In this document: in pieces, positions 17,081 through 24,480 of the stretch
Layout of the letters: each line of letters begins with the position of its first letter
Position numbering within the stretch: the first letter of the stretch is position 1
Assembly (NCBI GenBank): GCA_965225935.1
Contig: CBDDCC010000024.1
Coordinates: 310,001 to 374,000, forward strand
DNA length: 64,000 nt
From: CALJXB01 sp965225935
Lineage (GTDB): Bacteria > Pseudomonadota > Alphaproteobacteria > Kiloniellales > JAKSDN01
Reading direction: 5' to 3'
Position numbers and translations under genes: made by a program
The notes under the pieces: generated by a model
What the model saw: the letters and a program-made list of their open reading frames with translations, nothing else
Database searches by the model: none
Told to the model about the DNA's origin: nothing

Positions 17081-17878
17081 ATGAGCCCGCGCCTGCCCCG
17101 CGCCCTCCGCCAACTGCCGGCCATCGTCTACGTGGGGCTGCTCTACGGCTTCATCTTCCTGCCGGTCGCCGTGCTGGTGCTCTTCTCCTTCCAGGGCTCG
17201 CGGGTGCCGGTGCCGCCCTTCAACGGGCCGTCGCTCGCCTGGTACGCGGCGGTCTTCGCCGACGACCGCATGATGGGCGCGCTCGCCAACTCGATCCTGG
17301 TGGCGCTGCTCTCCTCCCTGGTCTCGCTGGTGCTGGGCTTCTGCGCCGCCTACGGCCTCGCCCGTCACCGGGTGCCCATGGGCGGCCTGGTGCAGGGCTT
17401 CCTCACCGCGCCGCTCACGGTGAGCTACCTGATCATCGCCATGGGTCTCCTCATCACCTTCAACGCTATGGGCGTGCCCAAGTCGCTCTTGACCATCGGC
17501 ATCGGTCACGTGGTGATCAACCTGCCGCTCTGCTTCGCCATCCTCTACAGCCAGATGGGCGAGCATCAGGCGAACATCGAGCGCGCCGCCCGGGACCTGG
17601 GGGCCGCCGAATGGCAGGTGCTGCTGCTGGTCACGGTGCCGGTGCTTTGGCCGGCCCTCTTCGCCGCCTTCTTCCTCTCGGTCACCTTCTCCTGGGACGA
17701 GTTCATCATCGCCTTCATGGTGAGCCGCTTCGAGGTGACGCTGCCGGTGGAGATCTGGAGCATGCTGAGGAGCGGCCTCAATCCCAAGACCAACGCGGTC
17801 GGCAGCTTCGTCTTCCTGATCTCGGTGGCGATCGTGCTGCTGGCGGACCTGATCGTGTTCCGGCGGAGGCGGGCGTGA
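17081..17878 (+). CDS. PotC-like ABC transporter permease
   Basis: A 265-residue permease, six membrane segments, EAA loop IERAARDLGAAEWQVLLLVTVPVLWPALFAAFFLSVTFSWDEFIIAFMV in PotC style. The ATG at 17081 lies two bases after the stop of the PotB-like gene, and the stop overlaps the following ATPase start (GTGA). The decayed fragment at 23433-23587 is from the same protein family but is not a copy of this gene. Confidence 0.9.
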   Translation: MSPRLPRALRQLPAIVYVGLLYGFIFLPVAVLVLFSFQGSRVPVPPFNGPSLAWYAAVFADDRMMGALANSILVALLSSLVSLVLGFCAAYGLARHRVPMGGLVQGFLTAPLTVSYLIIAMGLLITFNAMGVPKSLLTIGIGHVVINLPLCFAILYSQMGEHQANIERAARDLGAAEWQVLLLVTVPVLWPALFAAFFLSVTFSWDEFIIAFMVSRFEVTLPVEIWSMLRSGLNPKTNAVGSFVFLISVAIVLLADLIVFRRRRA

Positions 17879-18954
17879 GCCGGCCGGCCGTCGAGATCCT
17901 CGAGGTCAGCAAGCGCTTCGAGCAGACCTTGGCCCTCGACGACATCACGCTCACGGCCGAGGAGGGGAGCTTCGTGGTGCTGCTGGGCCCCTCGGGCAGC
18001 GGCAAGACGACCCTGCTGAACATCCTGGGCGGCTTCCTCGAGCCGAGCCAGGGCCGGGTGCTGATCGAGGGCGAGGACGTGACCCGCGTGCCGCCGGCCA
18101 GGCGCCCCACCACCACCGTGTTCCAGGACTACGCCCTCTTCCCCCACATGACCATCGCCGGCAACGTGGGCTTCGGCCTCGCCATGCGGGGCGTCTCGGG
18201 CGGCGCGCGGCGCGCGCGGGTCGGGGCGGCGTTGGAGATGGTCGGCCTCGGCCATACCGCGGCGCGCCGCGTCCACCAGCTCTCGGGCGGCCAGCGCCAG
18301 CGGGTGGCGCTCGCCCGCGCCCTGGTGGTGGAGCCCGCCGTGCTGCTGCTGGACGAGCCGCTGGGCGCCCTCGACCTCAAGCTCAGGCGCCAGATGCAGG
18401 AGGAGCTGAAGGCGATCCAGAAGCGGGTCGGCACCACCTTCGTCCACGTCACCCACGACCAGGACGAGGCCATGGCGATCGCCGACCGGGTGGTGGTGAT
18501 GAACGAGGGCCGCATCGAGGATTCGGGACCGCCCGAGCGGGTCTACCTCAGGCCCAGGACCCGCTTCACCGCCGACTTCATGGGTGACAGCAACTTCCTC
18601 GAGGGCCGGGTCGTTGAGGCCGCCGAGGGGCGGGTCGCGGTCGAGACGCCGCTCGGGCGCTTCCTGGTGGCGGGCGAGGCCGAGGCGGGCCGGGCCGTCA
18701 CCCTCTCCCTGCGGCCGGAGCACGTGCGCGCGGGCGCCGAACCCTCCCAAGCCGGGGGCGACGCTCTGGTCGCTCTCGGCCGGGCGCGGGTGCTGGAGAC
18801 CGGCTTCTTCGGCACCCACCACCAGTGCACGGCGGCCCTGGACGCCGCCGAACGGCCCTTCAAGGTGCGCCTGCCCCAGAAGGAGGGACCGGGTGCCGGC
18901 GCCGAGATCGCCCTCTGGGCCGACCCAGCGGATCTGGTTCTGCTGACGGAGTAG
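17875..18954 (+). CDS. PotA-like ABC transporter ATP-binding protein
   Basis: A 359-residue ATPase: Walker A GPSGSGKTT (38-46), Q-loop VFQDYALFPHM, signature LSGGQRQRVALARAL, Walker B LLLDEPLGALD, switch histidine in VTHDQDEA, then a C-terminal TOBE regulatory domain (about 270-359). The GTG start at 17875 overlaps the preceding stop by four bases and has GGAGG in front. It completes the TetR-controlled importer. Nine bases after its stop lies the convergent SnoaL-like gene. Confidence 0.92.
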   Translation: MSRPAVEILEVSKRFEQTLALDDITLTAEEGSFVVLLGPSGSGKTTLLNILGGFLEPSQGRVLIEGEDVTRVPPARRPTTTVFQDYALFPHMTIAGNVGFGLAMRGVSGGARRARVGAALEMVGLGHTAARRVHQLSGGQRQRVALARALVVEPAVLLLDEPLGALDLKLRRQMQEELKAIQKRVGTTFVHVTHDQDEAMAIADRVVVMNEGRIEDSGPPERVYLRPRTRFTADFMGDSNFLEGRVVEAAEGRVAVETPLGRFLVAGEAEAGRAVTLSLRPEHVRAGAEPSQAGGDALVALGRARVLETGFFGTHHQCTAALDAAERPFKVRLPQKEGPGAGAEIALWADPADLVLLTE

Positions 18955-18963
18955 AGTGGGAGC

Positions 18964-19311
18964 TCAGACTGAGGTCACGCTCTGGGCCTGCACCTTCCAG
19001 GCATCGTCCATCTGGCGTTTCAGCACCTGGAGGATGCGCCCGGTCTCCTGGTCCGTGGCGTAGATCTGGAGGGCGTAGGCGAGATCGCCGAAGGCCTGGA
19101 ACTCCAGGGGCTCCAGGCTGACCATCTTGACCCCGGCATCGATGAAGTGCTCGTGGAGCGCGAGGATGTTGTCGCGCCCGCGCACCGAGCCGCCGCGAAA
19201 GAGGAAAGTGGCGTCGTCGGCGTAGTTCTCGGCGCAGCCCTCGGCGTCGCCCTGGTTCAGGGACTCGATGTAGTTGGCGTTGAGATCTTTAAGTACCGTG
19301 CGGATGGTCAT
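18964..19311 (-). CDS. SnoaL/NTF2-like (DUF4440) domain protein
   Basis: A 115-residue single-domain protein of the NTF2-like alpha+beta barrel superfamily: N-terminal helices with NANYIESLNQGDAEGCAENYADDATF, then strands with GRDNILALHEHFIDAG. Such proteins are small-molecule isomerases, cyclases, or ligand-binding proteins of unknown role. No catalytic residues can be assigned. It is 32 bases downstream of the metallo-hydrolase at 19344 in the same direction, so the two likely share a transcript. Confidence 0.7.
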   Translation of the reverse strand: MTIRTVLKDLNANYIESLNQGDAEGCAENYADDATFLFRGGSVRGRDNILALHEHFIDAGVKMVSLEPLEFQAFGDLAYALQIYATDQETGRILQVLKRQMDDAWKVQAQSVTSV

Positions 19312-19343
19312 GTGCGTTCTCTATGGGTCCGGGCCGATGCCCT

Positions 19344-20078
19344 CTAGCAGCTACGCTCCTTCTCGTCCAGGTACGCGCGGATCAGCGCCCGATAGCGCGC
19401 CCCGTCGAAACTGGGGAAATGACCGCCGTGGACGACGCGTACCGGAAGCTCGAGGATCCGCCTCATGGAGGCAAGATAGCTTGCCACATCCGAGTGGTAG
19501 GCATCGTCGATCAGGGGGCCGTCGTAGACCGTGTCGCCGGAGAATAGAATACCGCTGGCGCTCTCCCAAAGCATGATTTCGCCGGGCGAGTGGCCGGGGG
19601 TGTGGATCACCTCGAAGCGCCGGTCGCCCAGGTCGATCCCGTCGCCGTCCGCCACCAGCCGGGTCGCCGGCGCCGCCCTGACGGCGTACTCGGTGGAACT
19701 GTAGGGGGCGGGCGGCAGGGCCGTGAAGATGTCGTCGCTGACATAGGGCTCGACCAGGGTGTTGGCCCGGGTTGGGTGGGCCAGCAGCGCGGCCTCGTCC
19801 CGGTGCACGACCCGCTCCGCGAACTCGTGATGGCAGCCGATGTGGTCGAAATGGGTGTGGCTGGCGACCGCGACGCAAGGGCGCTCGCTCACCAGGGGGA
19901 TCTGCTCGCGCAGGCTCACCACCCCCATGCCGCTATCCACCAGCATGTCCCGCTCGCGCCCGCGCACGTGCCAGATGTTGCAGCGGTAGAAGGCCTTGAT
20001 GAAGGGCTCGTGGATATGGGTGACCCCGTCCTCGAGAGGCGTGGTCTCGTACCAGGTCTCCGCCGTTGCGATGTGCAT
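19344..20078 (-). CDS. Metallo-beta-lactamase-fold hydrolase
   Basis: A 244-residue MBL-fold protein with the dinuclear Zn motif HTHFDH (residues 74-79), further ligands in HTPGHSPGE and SGD, and a terminal HGGHF. This layout is of the glyoxalase II/quorum-lactonase-like subgroup rather than of true beta-lactamases; there is no signal peptide, so it is cytosolic. AAGGAGG precedes the ATG at 20078, which rules out the longer frame to 20219. Substrate unknown. Confidence 0.82.
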   Translation of the reverse strand: MHIATAETWYETTPLEDGVTHIHEPFIKAFYRCNIWHVRGRERDMLVDSGMGVVSLREQIPLVSERPCVAVASHTHFDHIGCHHEFAERVVHRDEAALLAHPTRANTLVEPYVSDDIFTALPPAPYSSTEYAVRAAPATRLVADGDGIDLGDRRFEVIHTPGHSPGEIMLWESASGILFSGDTVYDGPLIDDAYHSDVASYLASMRRILELPVRVVHGGHFPSFDGARYRALIRAYLDEKERSC

Positions 20079-20217
20079 GGCTCCTCCTTTCCGGGCGGCA
20101 GGATAGCAGCAAAGCGAGGCGATTGAACTGCCCGCGCGGCCTTGGCATACAGGGGTCCCCCTGGAGAGCGGAGCCCGCCTTGCCTGCCGACGACGCCCAG
20201 AGCGGCCCGAGCGTGCC

Positions 20218-22203
20218 ATGAGCGCCGACCTGGAGGCGAGCCTGCGGGAGCATCGGGCCGGCCGGCTCGACGCCGCCGAACGGGGCTACCGGGCCGTTCT
20301 GGAGGCGGATCCCGGCCGCGCCGAGGCCTGGCACCTGCTGGGCGTGATCGCCCTGCAGCGCGGCGATCCCGAGGCCGCCGAGACGCTGCTGGAGAAGGCC
20401 GTCGGCTTCGAGCCGGCCAACGCCAGGTTCCTCAACAATTTCGGCGTCGCCGCCGAGCGCAGGGGCGATGGGGCCGCTGCCGAGGCGCGCTTCGCCGCTG
20501 CCGTCGCTGCGGAACCCGGCTTCGCCGACGCCCAGTGCAACCACGGCACGGCGCTGCAGGCCCTGGGGCGCCTCGACGAGTCCGAGGCGGCCCTGCGGCG
20601 TGCCCTGGAGATCGATCCGGGCCACGCCCGCGCCCACGGCAACCTGGGCGCCGTGCTCAAGGCCAAGGGCGCGCGGGAGGAGGCGATCGGCCACTTCGAG
20701 ACTGCCGCGGCCCGCGATCCGGGGCTCGTCGAGCCGCTGCAGAACCTCTGCGTCCTCTACAAGGAGGCCGGTCTGCTGGAGCAAGCAGCACCCCTGTTCG
20801 CGCGGACCCTGGCGCGACACCCCGGCGACGGGCTGCGCATCAACCGGGCGACCCTGCTGCCCTCCGTCTACGAGAGCGCCGGCCAGGTGGAGGAGACCCG
20901 CGCGGCCTTCGAGACCGGCGTCGACGAACTGCTGGCGGAGGGTCTGCGCATCGGAGACCCCATGCGCGAGGTGGGCCTGGCCGCCTTCTACCTGCCCTAC
21001 CAGGGGCACAACGACCGCGACCTGCAGGTCAAGCTGGCGCGCCTCTATGCCGGGGCCTGTCCCGAGCTGCGCTTCGCCGCGCCTCACACAGAGACACGCA
21101 CCGCCTGGCGGCCGGACGCCCGTCTGCGGGTCGGCTTCGTCTCGAAACACCTTCGCGACCACACCATCGGCAAGCTCAACCGCGGCTTCGTGCGCAAGCT
21201 CGACCGCGAGCGCTTCCACGTCACGACCTTCGCCCTCTCGCGGCCCGGCGACGCGATCGCGCACGAGATCGCTAGCGCCGCCGACCGCCATGTGGTGCTG
21301 CCCCAGGACCTTTGGGCGGCGAGGCGGATCGTGGCGGAGGCGGAGCTCGACCTGCTGTACTACTGCGACATCGGCATGGAGCCCTTCACCTACTTCCTGG
21401 CCTTCGCGCGCCTGGCGCCGGTGCAGTGCGTCACCTGGGGCCACCCGGTGACGAGCGGTCTCGACAGCATGGACCACTTCGTCTCCAACCCGGACATGGA
21501 TCCGCCCGGCGCCGAAGAGCACTACTGCGAGAAGCTGGTGCGTCTCGGTCGCTTCACCACGCACTACGTCGCGCCGGCGCGTCCGCGCGACCCAACGCGC
21601 GAAGCTTTCGGACTGCCGGACGCGGTGCGGCTCTATGTCTGTCCGCAGAGTCTGTTCAAGCTGCATCCCGATTTCGACGCGATGCTCGCAGGCATACTGC
21701 GTCGCGACCCAGATGGCCTGATCCTGCTGCTGGAGGGTTCCCACGCGGAATGGCGCGCGTCGCTGGAACGACGCTTCGCGAGCGCCATGCCGGACGTTGC
21801 CGGGCGCATACGCTTCCTGCCCCGGCTCCCCTACGAAAAATTCCTCGCGCTGATCGCGGTCTCCGACGTGATGCTGGACACGACGCCCTTCTGCGGCGGC
21901 AACACGACGCTGGAGGCGCTTGCCGTGGGAACGCCGGTGGTGACGCTGACGGGCCGCTATCTGCGCGGCCGCCTTTCTCACGCCATCTACAGCCAGATGG
22001 AGCTGCACGATTGCATCGCGTGCGATCCGGAGACCTATGTCGACATCGCGACGACCATCGCCATGGACCCGGACCGCCGCACCGCGGTGACGAAGGAGAT
22101 CGAAGAGCGGCGCGACGCGGTGTTCGAAGATCCTTTGATCGTCGGGCAACTCGAAGACTTCTTCCTGCGCGCCGTCGAGGAAAAGCGCGAACGTATGACC
22201 TGA
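20218..22203 (+). CDS. TPR-domain O-GlcNAc-transferase-like (GT41) protein
   Basis: A 661-residue protein. Residues 1 to about 200 are five or six tetratricopeptide repeats (repeating A-x-A-W-H-L-L-G and A-H-G-N-L-G-x-x-L patterns). From about 300 on is a SPINDLY/OGT-like catalytic region: RVGFVSKHLRDHTIGK, YYCDIGMEPFTYFLAFARLAPVQCVTWGHPVTSG, YVCPQSLFKLHPDFD and DTTPFCGGNTTLEALAVGTPVVTL. Bacterial GT41 proteins glycosylate proteins (for example flagellin or adhesins) or surface polysaccharide intermediates. The family ends in this motif region, so the protein is full length. No flagellar gene is nearby, so the acceptor is unknown. The last third is slightly lower in GC than the first. Confidence 0.85.
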   Translation: MSADLEASLREHRAGRLDAAERGYRAVLEADPGRAEAWHLLGVIALQRGDPEAAETLLEKAVGFEPANARFLNNFGVAAERRGDGAAAEARFAAAVAAEPGFADAQCNHGTALQALGRLDESEAALRRALEIDPGHARAHGNLGAVLKAKGAREEAIGHFETAAARDPGLVEPLQNLCVLYKEAGLLEQAAPLFARTLARHPGDGLRINRATLLPSVYESAGQVEETRAAFETGVDELLAEGLRIGDPMREVGLAAFYLPYQGHNDRDLQVKLARLYAGACPELRFAAPHTETRTAWRPDARLRVGFVSKHLRDHTIGKLNRGFVRKLDRERFHVTTFALSRPGDAIAHEIASAADRHVVLPQDLWAARRIVAEAELDLLYYCDIGMEPFTYFLAFARLAPVQCVTWGHPVTSGLDSMDHFVSNPDMDPPGAEEHYCEKLVRLGRFTTHYVAPARPRDPTREAFGLPDAVRLYVCPQSLFKLHPDFDAMLAGILRRDPDGLILLLEGSHAEWRASLERRFASAMPDVAGRIRFLPRLPYEKFLALIAVSDVMLDTTPFCGGNTTLEALAVGTPVVTLTGRYLRGRLSHAIYSQMELHDCIACDPETYVDIATTIAMDPDRRTAVTKEIEERRDAVFEDPLIVGQLEDFFLRAVEEKRERMT

Positions 22204-22683
22204 GCAATAGAGTCTTCTGCGCGCTTCCTGCCAAAGGGCATATGCCGACAAGAATCGAGACAAGCATCGGCCGTTGCGGGGAACCGCAAGCATGATGCGG
22301 TGTTTATGATTCCGACGACGCGTAAGGCACCTCGGAGGAAATGAGTCTTCCATCTCCACCGGGGATGTTTCCGTCTACGCGGACTCGTTCTTTAGCTCAG
22401 GTTGTTTTCCACAAGTTCGGCGGATTCGCGTGGGCAGAAACGCTTTTTTCCTTGCGCTGCCAGGCGAATCCTGATGTCAAGAGTTGGTTCGATTGTGGTA
22501 TGTCGGTCCCGTGGCGACTCTACAGGCTGGCGCGGCGACGGTACGGACCCAGCGAATCATGCGTGCCGCATTAGGATCCGATCCGATCAACCCCATCTCC
22601 GACATCGGTACGACTAGCGACGGTTTCTCGGTACCGGATTGCGCGGCGTCCCACTCTCACACACAGCACGGGGGGTAATGCAC
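22204..22683. other. 480-base intergenic region without recognisable gene
   Basis: Between the OGT-like gene and the HU-fusion gene. Base composition is markedly lower in GC than the neighbouring genes; short open frames here lack ribosome sites and plausible protein composition. A promoter for the HU-type gene should lie in the last 200 bases, but I find no convincing -35/-10 pair. No repeat shared with the rest of the window was seen. Confidence 0.5.
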
Positions 22684-23223
22684 ATGGCAAAGAAACCCAC
22701 CAAGAGAAAGGCGGCTGCCAAGCCAAGGACCAAGGCGGCCAGGCCCAAGACCGCGAGGGCGAAAGCCCCCGCACGTAAGACCGCAACACGCAAGACCGCA
22801 ACGCGCAAAACCGCGACCAGAGCCAGGGCGAAGGCGCCCGCCAGAAAGACGACCTCCAGGCGCACGGCAAAGAAGCCAGTCAAGAAGGCGGTGAGGAAGG
22901 CGGTCAAGAAGGCGGCTCCATCCGCCAGGGTCCAGGCGACGCCCAAGGGCGTGGCCGACAAGGATCATCTGATCGACATCATCCAAGCGGGCACGGGTTC
23001 GACCAAGAAGGCGGCCGGCGATACGCTCGCCGCTGTGCTTGGCACCGTTTCCGCGTCTCTCAAGAAGAACCAAAAATTCCAACTCGTGGGATTCGGAACC
23101 TTTGAGGTTTCGCGCCGGCGGGCCCGCAAGGGACGCAATCCCGCGACCGGCGAATCCATCAGAATCAAGGCCTCCAAGAGCGTCCGCTTCAAGGCGGGCT
23201 CCAAGCTGAAGGCCGGTCTCTAA
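22684..23223 (+). CDS. HU/IHF-family DNA-binding protein with histone-H1-like N-terminal tail
   Basis: A 179-residue nucleoid protein. Residues 1 to about 85 are an unstructured Lys/Ala/Arg/Thr tail built from repeats such as ARKTATRKTA and VKKAVRKA, like histone H1 tails; residues about 90-179 are a complete HU fold (DHLIDIIQ, then GFGTFEVSRRRARKGRNPATGE, the DNA-clamping beta-arm, ending GSKLKAGL). The HU part should bend or bind DNA as a dimer and the tail should neutralise DNA charge and condense it. Start: ATG at 22684 after a GGGGGGT site; an ATG two codons earlier (22678) is possible. Tail-HU fusions are known from Actinobacteria (tail C-terminal) and Deinococcus (N-terminal) and sporadically elsewhere. 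Single gene with its own terminator. Confidence 0.88.
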   Translation: MAKKPTKRKAAAKPRTKAARPKTARAKAPARKTATRKTATRKTATRARAKAPARKTTSRRTAKKPVKKAVRKAVKKAAPSARVQATPKGVADKDHLIDIIQAGTGSTKKAAGDTLAAVLGTVSASLKKNQKFQLVGFGTFEVSRRRARKGRNPATGESIRIKASKSVRFKAGSKLKAGL

Positions 23224-23264
23224 AACGCAAGACCGACACTCTCGAGCAATCGAACCAGACGCGA

Positions 23265-23297
23265 GGAACCCCGCGTCCGATCCGGGCGCGGGGTTTC
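23265..23297 (+). terminator. Terminator of the HU-type gene
   Basis: An 11-bp stem (GGAACCCCGCG pairing with CGCGGGGTTTC, one G-T pair) with an 11-base loop starts 42 bases after the stop codon; a short T-run (TTTT) follows a little way downstream. A moderate intrinsic terminator. Confidence 0.6.
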
Positions 23298-23432
23298 CGA
23301 TTCCGGTTTTCATCCGCTCGAGTGCAGAGCAGTTTCAGGTTCGCCGGCCCGAACGTGGCCGCTCAAGACAGGAGCGACCAACAGGTCGACTCCGACAAGT
23401 CCCGCGGGCCACGTCCGCTATCGCTATAGGCC

Positions 23433-23587
23433 CTGGCGACGGAGCTCCTCGCCGGCGGCACGCTCGCCTTCGCGCTCTCCTTCGACGAGGTGATCGTAGT
23501 CACCTTCAACCGCCGACCAGCCTGCTGATCCTTATCGCCTATCGCCTGACGCGCGGCACCGAGAACGTCTCCAGCGCCGGCAAGTAG
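23433..23587 (+). pseudogene. Remnant of a PotB/PotC-type ABC permease
   Basis: Translation from 23433 gives ELLAGGTLAFALSFDEVIVVTF, the characteristic late EAA-loop/TM segment of spermidine/putrescine-type permeases (compare SFDEFI in the functional gene at 17081). It runs into a stop at 23525; in a shifted frame the sequence from 23522 continues as LLILIAYRLTRGTENV and a stop at 23585, resembling the last membrane helix and C-terminal tail of the same family. About 40-45 residues between them are missing. No start and no upstream part remain, so this is a degraded fragment of a lost transporter operon. Confidence 0.65.
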
Positions 23588-23687
23588 GCGCGGAGACGGT
23601 TGGCGGAAGCTTCGACGAAAGGCGCGCCTTTTGGAGCGTGGCGGACCGCTTCCGGCGATCTGGCCGTTTGGCCGACCCCCGGACCGG

Positions 23688-24311
23688 TCAGTACGGCGTG
23701 GAAACCCAGAAAACCAGCGCGTCGTCTTCGCCGGTCGAGACGCAGGCGTGTCCCATGGAGCTGTCAAGGTAGGCGCAATCGCCCGGCCCCAGGCGTGCGG
23801 TAGCATAGTGTTCCGTATGCAGTTCTATTTTGCCTTCGAGCACATAGATGACCTCTTCGCCTGGGTGACGCATCAGTGTCCCGAACTGCTTCAGGCTGTG
23901 GGCCTTGATGCGTGCCACCAGGGGGATCATCCGCTTGTTCGTGATTTCGTTGCACAGGGTTCGGTAGACATAGTTGTCGGACTCATGATCCTCGCCTTCG
24001 CCCTTGCGGGTGATCGTCCGCCGGGTGCGGTGCCGTGCGGAGCCGAGCGAAGACAGGAGCTCCGACACATCGATGGCCAATCCGTCGGCGATCCGCAGGA
24101 TCGTCTCGAACGTGGGGGAGAGCTGGCTGTTCTCAATCTTCGACAAGGCGGAATGGGACAGGCCGCCGCGACGGGCAAGTTCCTTCTGAGTGAGGTCCCT
24201 GTCCGTTCGCAGTTGGCGCACCTTCTGGCCGAGGTTCTCCGCACGGACTTGCGCGCCAGGAACCGACGCCGCCGCGTTCCTTCGCAAGATCGTTTTGACG
24301 GTGGTGTCCAT
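23688..24311 (-). CDS. XRE-family regulator with C-terminal cupin domain
   Basis: A 207-residue regulator: Cro/CI-type helix-turn-helix at about 28-82 (VRQLRTDRDLTQKELARRGGLSHSALSKIENSQLSP), then a cupin_2 sensor barrel at about 135-205 (MRHPGEEVIYVLEGKIELH and GDCAYLDSSMGHAC). XRE-cupin proteins such as PuuR control amine, amino-acid and sugar-acid uptake genes in response to a small ligand. ATG at 24311 with AGGA very close in front. It is divergent from the solitary binding protein at 24481, its probable target. The cupin histidines are only partly conserved, so metal binding is uncertain. Confidence 0.85.
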   Translation of the reverse strand: MDTTVKTILRRNAAASVPGAQVRAENLGQKVRQLRTDRDLTQKELARRGGLSHSALSKIENSQLSPTFETILRIADGLAIDVSELLSSLGSARHRTRRTITRKGEGEDHESDNYVYRTLCNEITNKRMIPLVARIKAHSLKQFGTLMRHPGEEVIYVLEGKIELHTEHYATARLGPGDCAYLDSSMGHACVSTGEDDALVFWVSTPY

Positions 24312-24325
24312 TTTCCTATAGGAAA
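24312..24325. promoter_or_regulatory. Perfect 14-bp palindrome at the XRE-cupin start codon
   Basis: TTTCCTATAGGAAA directly adjoins the regulator's ATG, within an AT-rich stretch of about 45 bases (24311-24356) that contrasts with the surrounding GC-rich DNA. Perfect dyad of the size bound by XRE dimers; likely autoregulatory and possibly also controls the divergent binding-protein gene. Confidence 0.6.
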
Positions 24326-24480
24326 TTAATTTTAATCAAGAGAAATATATGTCAGTATGCTCCCATTCATCAATGACAATTGGGCCCTAACTGCGCGTGT
24401 CGGCAGCGTTGGTTGCATCCGATCACTGTCGATATCGGCTGACTATAGGAGCCCGACTGAAAAGCCAGGGGAGGGAAATC

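Noticed and set aside
22341..22574. Short open frames in the gap before the HU-type gene
   Set aside because: No ribosome sites, no hydrophobic or domain pattern, three overlapping frames of similar size.
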